Shown here piece after piece: positions 51,621 through 60,502 of a DNA stretch of 64,000 nucleotides (position 1 is the stretch's first letter; each line of letters starts with the position of its first letter). The stretch is taken from the NCBI RefSeq assembly GCF_007830185.1, contig NZ_VLKZ01000001.1, positions 1 to 64,000 on the forward strand, given 5' to 3'. The stretch is from Halalkalibacter nanhaiisediminis. Its GTDB lineage: Bacteria > Bacillota > Bacilli > Bacillales > Bacillaceae_D. Under the pieces are notes generated by a model. It made no database searches. It worked only from the letters and a program-made list of their open reading frames with translations, and was not told the origin of the DNA. Position numbers and translations under genes: made by a program.

Positions 51621-52960
51621 ACTACGAACATATCAAAACGGGGTTGTTAATAGGCTTAGTTGGTTTAAGTATGATCTTAACGTGGCAGCTTTGGACATTC
51701 CAGCCTAATATTGAACTTCTTGATGATACGGCCAGGTATGTCCCGAATGAAGCGATGAGTGAGGAACGGAAGCTCACTGAAATTATCAGACCAGAGCAAA
51801 TCGTCATTCATCAACAAGGACGTCATACGATGATTCCTACAAATGACGAGCGTTTTGATCAACTCTATCAAAAGCTCCTTAAAACGAACTTTGTTGAAGG
51901 TGATATGTTAGCAGTTGGACCATTTCCTAAGCAGGTTCAAAATGGCGGAATTGAATTAATCTTCCCAACCTCGATTCCAGTGGATATTTTTCTTAGTCTT
52001 TTTCAAGTAGACCAGGAAGAATTTAATCTTCCTTTAAGTACAATTAACCGTTTGTATATGTATGTAGATGCGCAAGATGAACAGGTTCATATGCAGATGC
52101 TTTCAAGTAAAGATACGCAAGTGGTTGAAGTGGAAACGAATTTTTCAGTAGGAGATTTTGAACGGAATTTCTTGAGACCGTTTAATGAATATGTGGAAGT
52201 ATTCCAAGCTAACAATCGTTCTTCTACTAGAGAGCTTAGTGAACATATTTATATTCCACTGGGGCCCGTTACGGCTGAAAGACTTTCTTTCACGGCTTCG
52301 CCAATACCTGGAACATTCTTTAGACAAGCTCTTTTCTCAGACCCAGACTCCGTTAAACATTATAGACAGTCTGGTAGTGTAGAATCTTTTACAGATGGAA
52401 ACAGAATGATAAATATCCGCAATAATGGGCTGTTCATGGAATACAGGAATCCTATTTTTTCAGGGACTCACGAACGAAGCAGTAAACATGTTGTTCAGAG
52501 TAGCTATGAGTTTATTAATGGCCATGGGGGCTGGACAGATAAATACATCCTCTCTGATTGGAATTCAAACGATTTGCGTGATGAAGCTGAGTATAGACTT
52601 CAAGTAAATGATCTTCCTGTCCTGAGCTTTCAAGGGCAGGATCATATGGTTTTACAAACGAGTAGGTCAGGGAATCAAACTGAGACATACTTTCGTCCGC
52701 TTTTTGATTTAGACAATCAACCAATAGATGCAAGAGAAGAAGTCAAATTACCATCTGGAGAGGATGTACTCAATCGACTGAAGCAACTTGAATTCTTTCA
52801 TATTGAACGGTTACAGAAGGTTGCTGTTGGATATGAAATGATTATGCCGAATCCGTCCTTTGTGACAGTGGAACCTCATTGGTTTTTCCTTTATGATAAC
52901 AGTTGGCGAAAGGTGACGTTTGATTCGAATGAAGGGGGAGGCTCTAATGGATTGGAGTAG
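51617..52960 (+). CDS. walH: Two-component system regulator WalH (YycH)
   Basis: 447 residues, with one N-terminal TM helix (GLLIGLVGLSMILTWQLW) and a large extracellular part. YycH and YycI contact WalK and modulate its activity. ATG in the walK stop (ATGA); the stop lies inside walI. Family is recognised from the start pattern and position. Confidence 0.93.
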   Translation: MNYEHIKTGLLIGLVGLSMILTWQLWTFQPNIELLDDTARYVPNEAMSEERKLTEIIRPEQIVIHQQGRHTMIPTNDERFDQLYQKLLKTNFVEGDMLAVGPFPKQVQNGGIELIFPTSIPVDIFLSLFQVDQEEFNLPLSTINRLYMYVDAQDEQVHMQMLSSKDTQVVEVETNFSVGDFERNFLRPFNEYVEVFQANNRSSTRELSEHIYIPLGPVTAERLSFTASPIPGTFFRQALFSDPDSVKHYRQSGSVESFTDGNRMINIRNNGLFMEYRNPIFSGTHERSSKHVVQSSYEFINGHGGWTDKYILSDWNSNDLRDEAEYRLQVNDLPVLSFQGQDHMVLQTSRSGNQTETYFRPLFDLDNQPIDAREEVKLPSGEDVLNRLKQLEFFHIERLQKVAVGYEMIMPNPSFVTVEPHWFFLYDNSWRKVTFDSNEGGGSNGLE

Positions 52961-53723
52961 AACGAAAACAATCTTCATTGTCACATTTCTCATGCTAAAT
53001 ATTTTTTTGACCTGGCAGTTAATTGAAACCAATAATGCTAATAAACTAAGTATGATTGCAGAGGCGACCACCCAAGAGACTTTAAACCAATATAATATTA
53101 CGATTGATGTTGAACTGCCTAAAGAGGACGTAACAGGCTTGCACATTATGGGAAAGAACGTACCATTAACAGATGAAGCTATACCTTTCCTTGGAATTCA
53201 GGAAGTAGCCTCTGATGATGACCAGTTTATTGAAGTTGTACTAGATGAACCATTTCAGATTAGTCAGGACAATTTTTTCGTGCAGTTGTCGACTTTTTTA
53301 TCAACGTATGTGTTTGAAGGAGAGGAATATCGCTATGGCCATTATGATGAGTTAGAGAGGCGAATTTTTCTCTATCAAACGTTTGAGGATAAAATAGCTT
53401 ATACATTAGATGATGAGCCGCCCCTAGTTTTACAGCTAGACGATCAACAACAAATTATAAGCTATAAACAAAGCTATTTTGAATTTGAAGAGCTGCAGGG
53501 ACGGGAACGCGAAATTTTATCTAGCTTGAAAGCGATTGAAGTGTTACTTAATGATCAATTAATTGGTATGAATGATACGATCACAAATGTTGAGTTTGGA
53601 TATTACAGCTTTTTTAGTCCACAAGGAAATGTTCAAGTCTTTGCTCCGATGTGGAGAGTAAGTGTAGATAATGAAACCTTTCTTGTCAATGCGATTGAAG
53701 GGGCTGTACAACAGCTAAGTTAG
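52947..53723 (+). CDS. walI: Two-component system regulator WalI (YycI)
   Basis: 258 residues starting MDWSRTKTIFIVTFLMLNIF, a single TM anchor followed by an extracellular YycI domain. The ATG at 52947 with GGGGGAGG upstream is preferred over the TTG at 52920. It overlaps walH by 14 bp. Confidence 0.93.
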   Translation: MDWSRTKTIFIVTFLMLNIFLTWQLIETNNANKLSMIAEATTQETLNQYNITIDVELPKEDVTGLHIMGKNVPLTDEAIPFLGIQEVASDDDQFIEVVLDEPFQISQDNFFVQLSTFLSTYVFEGEEYRYGHYDELERRIFLYQTFEDKIAYTLDDEPPLVLQLDDQQQIISYKQSYFEFEELQGREREILSSLKAIEVLLNDQLIGMNDTITNVEFGYYSFFSPQGNVQVFAPMWRVSVDNETFLVNAIEGAVQQLS

Positions 53724-53736
53724 AAAGGGTGTTTAG

Positions 53737-54534
53737 ATGACATTACGCTTTAGTGTGCTTGCTAGTGGCAGTACAGGCAATGCCATTTACGTCGAAACAG
53801 GGCAGAAGCGGTTGCTGATTGATGCTGGCTTAAGCGGAAAGAAAATGGACGAGTTGTTTGCCTATATTAACCGTGATCCTAAAGAATTAGATGGCATTCT
53901 TGTTAGTCATGAGCACAGTGATCATATAAAGGGGGTCGGTGTTTTTGCAAGAAAGCATAAGCTACCCATTTATGCGAACGAGAAGACATGGGCAGCGATG
54001 GACGGACATCTTGGCACAATACCGACAGAACAGAAATTTGTCTTTGCTACTGGGGCAGTGAAGACCTTTGGCGATCTTGATGTTGAGTCATTTGGTGTTT
54101 CACATGATGCTGCTGAACCGATGTTTTTCACCTTTCATCATGAAGGAAAGAAGCTAGTTCTGGCTACTGATATGGGGTACGTAAGTGAACGAATCAAAGG
54201 TACGATTAAAGGCGCTGATATGTTTATTTTTGAATCAAACCATGATTTAAACATGCTGCGTATGGGGCGCTACCCTTGGAATGTTAAACGCCGTATCTTG
54301 AGCGATGTTGGACATGTCTCAAATGAAGATGCAGCTCTTGCCTTATCAGAAGTCATTGGTGATAACACAAGCCGTATTTATTTAGCTCACCTTAGTCTTG
54401 ATAATAATATGAAAGAACTCGCTCGTCTTTCTGTTGAACAAGTTCTGAAGGAAGAAGGACAGGCAATAGGAGAGCAATTTGAACTATACGATACTGATCC
54501 TCATACTCCAACAGCACTTGCTGTTGTCTCATAA
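53737..54534 (+). CDS. walJ: Metallo-beta-lactamase fold hydrolase WalJ (YycJ)
   Basis: 265 residues with the metal site [11 protein letters not shown] (HxHxDH) and [12 protein letters not shown]. YycJ is a 5'-3' exonuclease-like MBL protein placed with walRK and linked to mismatch repair and wall metabolism. RBS AAAGGGTG. Its terminator follows. Confidence 0.95.
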   Translation: MTLRFSVLASGSTGNAIYVETGQKRLLIDAGLSGKKMDELFAYINRDPKELDGILVSHEHSDHIKGVGVFARKHKLPIYANEKTWAAMDGHLGTIPTEQKFVFATGAVKTFGDLDVESFGVSHDAAEPMFFTFHHEGKKLVLATDMGYVSERIKGTIKGADMFIFESNHDLNMLRMGRYPWNVKRRILSDVGHVSNEDAALALSEVIGDNTSRIYLAHLSLDNNMKELARLSVEQVLKEEGQAIGEQFELYDTDPHTPTALAVVS

Positions 54535-54540
54535 TGACTT

Positions 54541-54572
54541 AACCTCAGCTATATTTTGCTGAGGTTTTTTGA
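54541..54572 (+). terminator. Terminator of the wal operon
   Basis: AACCTCAGC (54541-54549) pairs with GCTGAGGTT (54558-54566), followed by TTTT. Confidence 0.85.
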
Positions 54573-54789
54573 TAGTGAGAAACGTCCAGCGCTTGTTATG
54601 GGCTGATGACACTGGTTCATTTCTCCTGGGATCTGTTACATGATTATACGTCAATGTTGTTGGGAATTATAAAAGAAGTATCAAAAATAAATGAAAAGTA
54701 AGCTAGTTTATAGCATTTTATTGTTAAGAGATTATAATAAGTGGCAACAACGATTAATAAATAATTAAATAAAGGATGGTGTTAACGTC

Positions 54790-56004
54790 ATGGGCTATTA
54801 TGATGAACATGAAAGTCAAAAAACAAGACAAAAAGAATCTAAACGTTTCTCTGGCTTATCGGCGTTTGTAGGAGCACTAATTGGTGGATTGGTCGTCTTA
54901 TTTTCAGTACCTGTTCTAACAAACCTAGGACTCTTACCATATAATGATTCGTCTAATAATGTTGAGTCAGGAATCTTTGAATCAGAACCACAGGAAGGAC
55001 TTAGCCAAACGGTTAATGTAGATGTAAACTCTGATGTCATTCAAGCTGTTGAAAACGTATCGGATGCGGTTGTCGGTGTCATTAACATGCAACAGTCGAA
55101 TATCTTCTCTCAAGAAGGTGCTGAAGGAACGGGCTCTGGAGTGATTTATAAGAAGGACGGGGATAAAGCATTTGTTGTGACAAATCATCATGTGATCGAT
55201 CGGGCCAATCAAATTGAGGTAAGCTTAGCAGATGGGACTCGTTTACCAGCAAAATTACTTGGCACAGATATCATTACGGATCTTGCCGTGTTAGAAATTG
55301 ACGGTAGCAATATCGAAACCGTTGCTGAATTCGGAAACTCTGATTTATTGCGTGTTGGTGAACCAGCGATTGCGATTGGAAATCCACTAGGCTTGCGGTT
55401 TTCAAGTTCAGTGACACAAGGCATTATAAGTGCAACCAAACGTAGTATACCTGTTGATTTAGATGGTGATGGTTCAGTTGATTGGCATGCCGAAGTACTT
55501 CAAACTGATGCAGCGATTAACCCTGGAAATAGTGGCGGGGCACTTGTTAATATTGAAGGACAAATAATCGGAATTAACTCGATGAAAATTGCGCAAAGCG
55601 CGGTTGAAGGAATTGGTTTTGCCATCCCAACTCAAATTGCTATTCCTGTTATCGAAGACTTGGAACGTTTCGGGGAAGTTCAACGTCCACAATTAGGGGT
55701 AGGGATTAGATCTCTAAGTGAAATTCCAAGCCATCATTGGCAAGAAACATTGAAATTACCGCAGGATGTAAAGGCGGGAGTAGTGATCACAAGTATTGCA
55801 CCAATGTCCCCAGCAGAACGAGCTGGTCTTAAGGAATACGATGTGATTGTTTCCATTGATGATCAAGAAATCAATGACGGACACGACCTGCGTAAATACC
55901 TTTATACCGAGCACGAAATTGGTGATGAAATTAAAGTCACGCTTTACCGTGAAGGCCAACGAGAAACAGTGACTGCTCAATTAACGGAGCAGGAAAGCAC
56001 ATAA
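54790..56004 (+). CDS. htrC: S1C (HtrA/DegP-type) serine protease
   Basis: 404 residues: one N-terminal TM helix (about 25-48), trypsin-like domain with catalytic His (NHHVIDRA), Asp (TDLAVLEIDG) and Ser (NPGNSGGALVN), and one PDZ domain (about 300-395, SPAERAGLKEYDVIVSID). Membrane-anchored, active outside the cytoplasm on misfolded proteins. It follows the wal operon as B. subtilis htrC (yyxA) does. Confidence 0.94.
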   Translation: MGYYDEHESQKTRQKESKRFSGLSAFVGALIGGLVVLFSVPVLTNLGLLPYNDSSNNVESGIFESEPQEGLSQTVNVDVNSDVIQAVENVSDAVVGVINMQQSNIFSQEGAEGTGSGVIYKKDGDKAFVVTNHHVIDRANQIEVSLADGTRLPAKLLGTDIITDLAVLEIDGSNIETVAEFGNSDLLRVGEPAIAIGNPLGLRFSSSVTQGIISATKRSIPVDLDGDGSVDWHAEVLQTDAAINPGNSGGALVNIEGQIIGINSMKIAQSAVEGIGFAIPTQIAIPVIEDLERFGEVQRPQLGVGIRSLSEIPSHHWQETLKLPQDVKAGVVITSIAPMSPAERAGLKEYDVIVSIDDQEINDGHDLRKYLYTEHEIGDEIKVTLYREGQRETVTAQLTEQEST

Positions 56005-56023
56005 GAAAAAGATAAATATGTAG

Positions 56024-56056
56024 AATAGAGTCTCAAGTGGAGGCTCTATTTTTTAT
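56024..56056 (+). terminator. Terminator of htrC
   Basis: AATAGAGTCTC (56024-56034) pairs with GAGGCTCTATT (56040-56050), one G-T pair, followed by TTTTT. Confidence 0.85.
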
Positions 56057-56067
56057 AAATTTTATTC

Positions 56068-56334
56068 TTATCCACAGGGTGGAAAATGGGTATGTTATAA
56101 TGAAAAACGAACTAAGAAAGGACGTTGAAATGATGTATTATGCTTGCGAAGAACATATCGAATTGGCGCTAGACATTGTTGTCGACGAACAAGAGCTAGC
56201 ACCAACCATTGATAAAATAACAGACAAAGAAATGTTATCCACAAAGTGCAGCTTCTGTGAAAACGGAGCGCTTTACAGTATAAAAGCATAAGAAGCAATC
56301 CACATGTTGGTATGTGGATAAGTGTTGTGGATAA
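56068..56334. other. DnaA-box cluster near rlmH
   Basis: Four perfect 9-mers occur in 267 bp: TTATCCACA at 56068-56076 and 56235-56243 (the latter inside the small CxxH/CxxC gene), and TGTGGATAA at 56313-56321 and 56326-56334. A weaker box is at 56296-56304. rlmH is yydA in B. subtilis, where I recall a DnaA-binding cluster outside oriC being reported; the clustering here is seen directly. Confidence 0.8.
56130..56291 (+). CDS. CxxH/CxxC small protein
   Basis: 53 residues beginning MMYYACEEHIELALDIVVDE and with CSFCENGALYSI near the end. The CxxH and CxxC pairs suggest one zinc site; the family is known only as 'CxxH/CxxC protein' of Bacillales. The start at 56130 has AAAGGA seven bases upstream; the frame opens much earlier (56037) in the terminator region. 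A DnaA box lies in the coding sequence. Confidence 0.8.
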   Translation: MMYYACEEHIELALDIVVDEQELAPTIDKITDKEMLSTKCSFCENGALYSIKA

Positions 56335-56360
56335 TTATTTAAAAAGGAGTCATCAACACT

Positions 56361-56840
56361 GTGAATATCTCAATTATCACTGTAGGTAAACTAAAAGAAA
56401 AATACTTAAAACAAGGCATTGAGGAATATACAAAACGACTCAGTGCGTACGCTAAAATAGAGATCATCGAAGTCCCAGATGAAAAAGCCCCCGAGAATCT
56501 CAGTGATGCCGACATGCAGCAAATCAAACAAAAAGAAGGAGAACGGATCCTTGCCAAAGTTCACCCTGACGCACATGTCATTGCCCTTGCCATCGAAGGA
56601 CGTATGCTCACTTCTGAGCAGCTTGCTGACAACATAGACAAGCTCGCTACGTACGGAAAAAGCAAGATCGCTTTTATCATTGGAGGATCACTAGGCTTAG
56701 CTGATGAAGTCATGAAAAGAGCGGATGAATCCCTTTCCTTTTCTAAAATGACGTTTCCACATCAATTGATGAGGCTTGTGTTAGTCGAGCAGGTGTATAG
56801 AGCGTTTAGGATTGTGCGGGGGGAACCGTATCATAAGTAA
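56361..56840 (+). CDS. rlmH: 23S rRNA (pseudouridine-1915-N3)-methyltransferase RlmH
   Basis: SPOUT methyltransferase, 159 residues. Start [20 protein letters not shown], knot region [14 protein letters not shown], and ending VRGEPYHK are diagnostic. GTG start after AAAGGAG. It is the last gene of the conserved origin region before the accessory island. Confidence 0.97.
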   Translation: MNISIITVGKLKEKYLKQGIEEYTKRLSAYAKIEIIEVPDEKAPENLSDADMQQIKQKEGERILAKVHPDAHVIALAIEGRMLTSEQLADNIDKLATYGKSKIAFIIGGSLGLADEVMKRADESLSFSKMTFPHQLMRLVLVEQVYRAFRIVRGEPYHK

Positions 56841-56879
56841 ATGAGGATTTTTTATTAGTATTTATATGTCAAATCAGAA

Positions 56880-56905
56880 AGTGCCTAATTTTAGGCACTT
56901 TTTAA
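56880..56905 (+). terminator. Terminator of rlmH
   Basis: GTGCCTAA/TTAGGCAC hairpin with a short loop at 56881-56900, followed by TTTTT. Confidence 0.85.
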
Positions 56906-56921
56906 TGTTTCTAACTTAGTA

Positions 56922-57443
56922 TTAAGACAATTTGACATCTATTACTTTGCACTTATGTAACAGATAAGCATGAACAATGTTGAAATACTTATTAGAATTA
57001 TCTGATGAGTTAGTTCTAAATATTAGTAAAGCAATTTCGATGGTGTTCATTTTACTAGCAATTTCGATGAGCTCATTAATTCGTTGTTCATTTCTTACAT
57101 TCATAATACCTATCACATTATATGGTGAAATTTCTCTTTCAGTAAAGAGTTTTTCAATTGTTTCTAAATCTTTATCATACAGGTTTTCACGTTCTAAATG
57201 TAGAACAAAGTTATGCCAATACTGACCGTCAAAGTTATCCTACCAAGTTAAATCCATAGGTCTATATGTTCCATTAGTTGTATCTTCAGTGTAAGACCAA
57301 TAGCCTAGCATTAAGCCTAATCTTGAAAAATATTCAATTTCAGACATTGTAAAAGAGTGTTTACCGTGATGAATAGTTAGATTTAAAGTGTGATAATTTC
57401 TTACGTATCCTTCAAAGAATTTCATGAGATTTAGGTTATGCAT
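56922..57443 (-). pseudogene. Unknown gene interrupted by one in-frame TAG
   Basis: The minus-strand frame from ATG 57443 (AAAGGAG eight bases upstream) runs 67 codons to a TAG at 57242-57240, then continues in the same frame with DNFDGQYWHNFVLHLERENL to a normal stop at 56922, a total of 174 codons. No frameshift is needed. The protein is rich in aromatic residues (YRPMDLTW, GLMLGYWSYTED) and Asn, without a domain I recognise. It is either a recent nonsense mutation, a sequencing error, or suppression. It is the first gene of the island. Confidence 0.65.
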
Positions 57444-57512
57444 TTTAATTACTCCTTTTCTAAAAGGTTAATTACAATAAGGTATAGAATGAAAAAGCAG
57501 ACTAGTAAGCTA

Positions 57513-57566
57513 TTGACCAAACTATCATTTAAACTTATAATAACATTATTAAAAGTTATTATAAGT
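57513..57566 (+). promoter_or_regulatory. Promoter overlapped by a perfect 12-bp inverted repeat
   Basis: TTGACC (57513-57518) and TATAAT (57536-57541) with a 17-base spacer. The arms ACTTATAATAAC (57533-57544) and GTTATTATAAGT (57555-57566) are perfect inverted repeats separated by 10 bp and cover the -10 to about +25. The next gene starts 20 bp later. This is a classical autoregulatory operator layout. Confidence 0.7.
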
Positions 57567-57586
57567 CAAGAAAGGAGTGGGAAGGA

Positions 57587-57934
57587 TTGTATAAATATAG
57601 TGATGAAGAGTTCAAAGAAAAAGTTAGAGACAAAATTGGTAACGTACGTTCCTTCAAGAAACATTTAAGAGAAAAAGGGCTCATAGGGAACCGTCAACAG
57701 TTTTCTGAAAAACATGTTCAAATGTTTGAAGAGGTTCGTGAATATAAAAATAAAAATCACACGACTTGGGATTTTGCGTTTCAAAATGGTCTGAAAAATG
57801 ACTCAGAATTGGAAAAAACTACATCAGACATCCCTAATTCTAGTACGGCTGTTGCAGAAAACTCTAAAAAATATATAGAGGATACTCTGACGGAAATATT
57901 AAAAACATTAAAACGAATAGAACAAAAAATTTAA
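57587..57934 (+). CDS. Small putative DNA-binding protein (MerR-like N-terminus)
   Basis: 115 residues from a TTG with AAAGGAG nine bases upstream. Residues 20-65 (FKKHLREKGLIGNRQQFSEK and HVQMFEEVREYKNK) resemble the winged-helix start of MerR proteins, where a GLI.NR..FSE pattern is common. The C-terminal 20 residues (DTLTEILKTLKRIEQKI) look like a coiled coil for dimerisation. With the inverted repeat over its promoter, it is probably an autorepressor, possibly controlling the restriction genes next to it. HTH identity is inferred by eye. Confidence 0.5.
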   Translation: MYKYSDEEFKEKVRDKIGNVRSFKKHLREKGLIGNRQQFSEKHVQMFEEVREYKNKNHTTWDFAFQNGLKNDSELEKTTSDIPNSSTAVAENSKKYIEDTLTEILKTLKRIEQKI

Positions 57935-57974
57935 ATTGCTAACTTTTTGAGGGTGGATTTACAATCTGTGCGAA

Positions 57975-58012
57975 AAATAAAACACCCAATTAGTAAGTTG
58001 AGTGTTTTATTT
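57975..58012. terminator. Bidirectional terminator, regulator / restriction gene
   Basis: AAATAAAACAC (57975-57985) pairs perfectly with GTGTTTTATTT (58002-58012) between two convergent genes. Confidence 0.85.
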
Positions 58013-58017
58013 AAAAG

Positions 58018-59160
58018 TTAGATTAACTCTAAGTTATAAAATTTGGATAAGTCGATGTTTACATTCTCTTTATTTTCAGTTACTACATTTTGTATTTCTA
58101 GCAGAGGGTTAAAATTCTTAATGATTTTTTCAAATGATACTTCAAGTTCATCGTTTTTATCGAGAGAGATTTGTTCAATTGACATTTCATGCACAGCAGT
58201 CTTCCATGCTTTATAACAATCATCTTCAAAATTCTCGTAAGGTGGGTTCCTTAAGGTCTCTTTGATTTTTTCTACATGAATGAAAAAGGTCATTAGAATT
58301 CTTGGATAGTAAATATCTTTTTCTAAAATTACTGTTTTTCCACTCGCTGAAAAAGAATCTCTTAAAGCTGTGCTGTAAACAAAATGTCTTGAAATCATGT
58401 TTGATGCAACATTAACATAGTTAGCTTTCTTTTTAAAAAGGTCAAAAGGAAATAATATGAATGATTCAGCAACTACTTGTTGTTTTTGATTAATATTCAG
58501 TGACGAAAATAGTGTAGGTTCAACGCTCTCTATATCTTCTTCTGATAATTTAGGCATGTACCATTTATCGGGTCCTGTTTTCTTAGTACTCTGTTTGAAA
58601 TATGCCCTGAGTAATTCGTTTTTTTCTTCATTAGTTTTCACACGAAACTCTGCATATGTATTGGCAGTTCCAAATAGCTCTGTTAAATTGTGTTCTTTTT
58701 CATTCATATTAATTGAAAATCTAGGTGAATGTGTAACTTCGATTCTATCAACACTTAAACCGTAGGGTGCAAATCTAACTTCTATATGAGGAATTTCTTC
58801 TTTAGGCTTTGGCTTTCTTCCGAACAAAACAAAAATATCCCTATAAGCGTAATCATCAGATTCTTTGTTAGAAAGGCTCTCAAAGACGCTGTTTCCTTTT
58901 GATTTCCAATTCCCTGATGCTGAAAATTTAATTTCAACGCCGTATATGGTATCATTTGAAAAGGTGACTTTAATATCAGGGAAAGAATGAGCACCATTAT
59001 GTTCTACACTTGTTATATTAAAGTCAATGGATGACGAGGCGAACTTCTGCATTTCTTCATAGACATAGCTTTCGAAAGCATCTCCATCTTTAATGGAGCC
59101 TTTAAGCGACGGATTTTGCTCAATTTTATTGACTATTGTACTTAAAAACTCCTTAATCAT
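58018..59160 (-). CDS. Type II restriction endonuclease (PD-(D/E)xK)
   Basis: 380 residues, ATG with AAAGGAGG upstream. Near residues 60-82 is SFPDIKVTF and then GVEIKFSASG, a PD...ExK active site as in type II restriction enzymes. The rest (IDRIEVTHSPRFSIN-type strands and helical C-terminus) matches no family I can name. It is divergent from a C5-cytosine methyltransferase 77 bp away, the classic R-M layout, so it should cut the sequence that enzyme protects. Specificity cannot be read from the sequence. Confidence 0.78.
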   Translation of the reverse strand: MIKEFLSTIVNKIEQNPSLKGSIKDGDAFESYVYEEMQKFASSSIDFNITSVEHNGAHSFPDIKVTFSNDTIYGVEIKFSASGNWKSKGNSVFESLSNKESDDYAYRDIFVLFGRKPKPKEEIPHIEVRFAPYGLSVDRIEVTHSPRFSINMNEKEHNLTELFGTANTYAEFRVKTNEEKNELLRAYFKQSTKKTGPDKWYMPKLSEEDIESVEPTLFSSLNINQKQQVVAESFILFPFDLFKKKANYVNVASNMISRHFVYSTALRDSFSASGKTVILEKDIYYPRILMTFFIHVEKIKETLRNPPYENFEDDCYKAWKTAVHEMSIEQISLDKNDELEVSFEKIIKNFNPLLEIQNVVTENKENVNIDLSKFYNLELI

Positions 59161-59180
59161 TGAAACGCCTCCTTTGCGAT

Positions 59181-59221
59181 TTGAATAGGAATCATTTTAC
59201 AATTATACTACACTGACAGTG
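59181..59221 (+). promoter_or_regulatory. R-M intergenic promoter with CACTGACAGTG palindrome
   Basis: The methyltransferase promoter is TTGAAT (59181-59186), 17 bases, TATACT (59204-59209). The palindrome CACTGACAGTG (59211-59221) sits just after it, at the transcription start. On the minus strand the same bases give TATAAT (59202-59207) for the nuclease gene. A protein at the palindrome could balance both promoters, as C proteins do at ACT.N3.AGT boxes. Confidence 0.6.
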
Positions 59222-59237
59222 GGGTGACTATATAAGC

Positions 59238-60356
59238 ATGACAACTTTTTATGAAAGTAATCCGTTTGAAGTGGATGTTCATAATCTAAAATTAGAAACA
59301 GAAAGAAAGGTTAGCGTTGTATCCCTCTTTAGTGGATGTGGAGGAATGGACCTCGGCTTTAGAGGAGGGTTTGAATTTTTAAACAAGAAATATGAAGAAA
59401 ATCCATTTAACATCATTTTTGCAAATGATATTTTTAAAGCAGCTATGCAAGTTTACGAGCATAACTTTAATCATACAGGTGATGATGAAAGTATCACTGA
59501 TATTGATTTGAATAAAATACCACAAGCTGATGTAGTTATCGGAGGCTTCCCATGCCAAGATTTTAGTTTGGCTGGAAAAAGAAAAGGTCTTTCCTCGGAA
59601 AGAGGAAGGCTTTATGAACACATGATAAGAGTGGTTAAACATTGTAATGCGAAAATATTTGTGGCAGAGAACGTTGATGGCATAAGAACTAATAAAGCTG
59701 ATAAAACTATTGACGCTTCTGCTTTAGATACTATATTAGAAGACTTTAAAAAAAATGGATATGTCGTGCAATATAAAGTGCTTAATGCGGCTGACTTCGG
59801 CGTCCCACAAACAAGAAAAAGAGTAATCATATTTGGCGTAAGGAAAGACATACACAATGCTATCTATTATCCAAAACCATCTCATTCAGAGTTGGGTGGT
59901 TTTGAGCAACCTTGGGTTACATCTAAAGATGCTTTAGATGATATATGGGATAAAATCGATGACCCAAGTATTTTAAATCACACAAGTAGAGACTATTCTA
60001 AAGCAAAGTTTTATCCTGGGAAGAAAATGCAAGGCAATAATAGAATACCAATGAATCGACCTTCGGGAACAATTCGAGCAGAACACCATGGTAATATTGA
60101 AGCGCATTATAATACTCTATTATCTGATGAGAATGATATGAATGGATGGAGAAGGCTATCAATTAGAGAATGCGCAAGGTTACAATCGTTTCCTGACGAT
60201 TTTAATTTTGTAGTTTCCGCTTCGAGCGCTTATAAAATGATTGGTAATGCTGTTCCTCCTGTTATGGCTTGGCACATAGCTAGAGCCGTGCATTATACCT
60301 TATCTACAAGCAAAAAAGATTATCAAACTGAGCTTCAACTAGAAGAGGTAAAGTAA
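59238..60356 (+). CDS. DNA (cytosine-5)-methyltransferase
   Basis: 372 residues. All key C5-MTase motifs are present: I FSGCGGMDLGFRGGF, IV GGFPCQDFSLAGKRKG with the catalytic Cys, VI ENVDGI, VIII QTRKRVIIFG, IX ECARLQSFPDDF, X IGNAVPPVMAW. The target-recognition region between VIII and IX is about 110 residues. It transfers a methyl from SAM to C5 of cytosine in the site cut by the divergent nuclease. GGGGTGA precedes the ATG. Confidence 0.93.
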   Translation: MTTFYESNPFEVDVHNLKLETERKVSVVSLFSGCGGMDLGFRGGFEFLNKKYEENPFNIIFANDIFKAAMQVYEHNFNHTGDDESITDIDLNKIPQADVVIGGFPCQDFSLAGKRKGLSSERGRLYEHMIRVVKHCNAKIFVAENVDGIRTNKADKTIDASALDTILEDFKKNGYVVQYKVLNAADFGVPQTRKRVIIFGVRKDIHNAIYYPKPSHSELGGFEQPWVTSKDALDDIWDKIDDPSILNHTSRDYSKAKFYPGKKMQGNNRIPMNRPSGTIRAEHHGNIEAHYNTLLSDENDMNGWRRLSIRECARLQSFPDDFNFVVSASSAYKMIGNAVPPVMAWHIARAVHYTLSTSKKDYQTELQLEEVK

Positions 60357-60363
60357 TAATAGT

Positions 60364-60396
60364 AAGCCATCGTTTTTTCTCAACGGTGGCTTTTCT
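60364..60396 (+). terminator. Terminator of the methyltransferase gene
   Basis: AAGCCATCGTT (60364-60374) pairs with AACGGTGGCTT (60382-60392), one G-T pair, followed by TTCT. Confidence 0.75.
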
Positions 60397-60502
60397 CATG
60401 CAAATGTATCTAAAAAAGAGGCTAGTTCCCCGTATTGAGAAAGAGTTCATATATATTATTAACTTGAGCAATTTAAAAATAAAAATCGGGGGTTAGTTGA
60501 TT

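Noticed and set aside
54588-54610. Possible third copy of the interspersed repeat (ACGTCCAGCGCTTG)
   Set aside because: Only a short stretch resembles the repeat start and no matching end is found nearby.
56037-56129. N-terminal extension of the CxxH/CxxC protein
   Set aside because: It would start inside the htrC terminator; the AAAGGA site supports the start at 56130.
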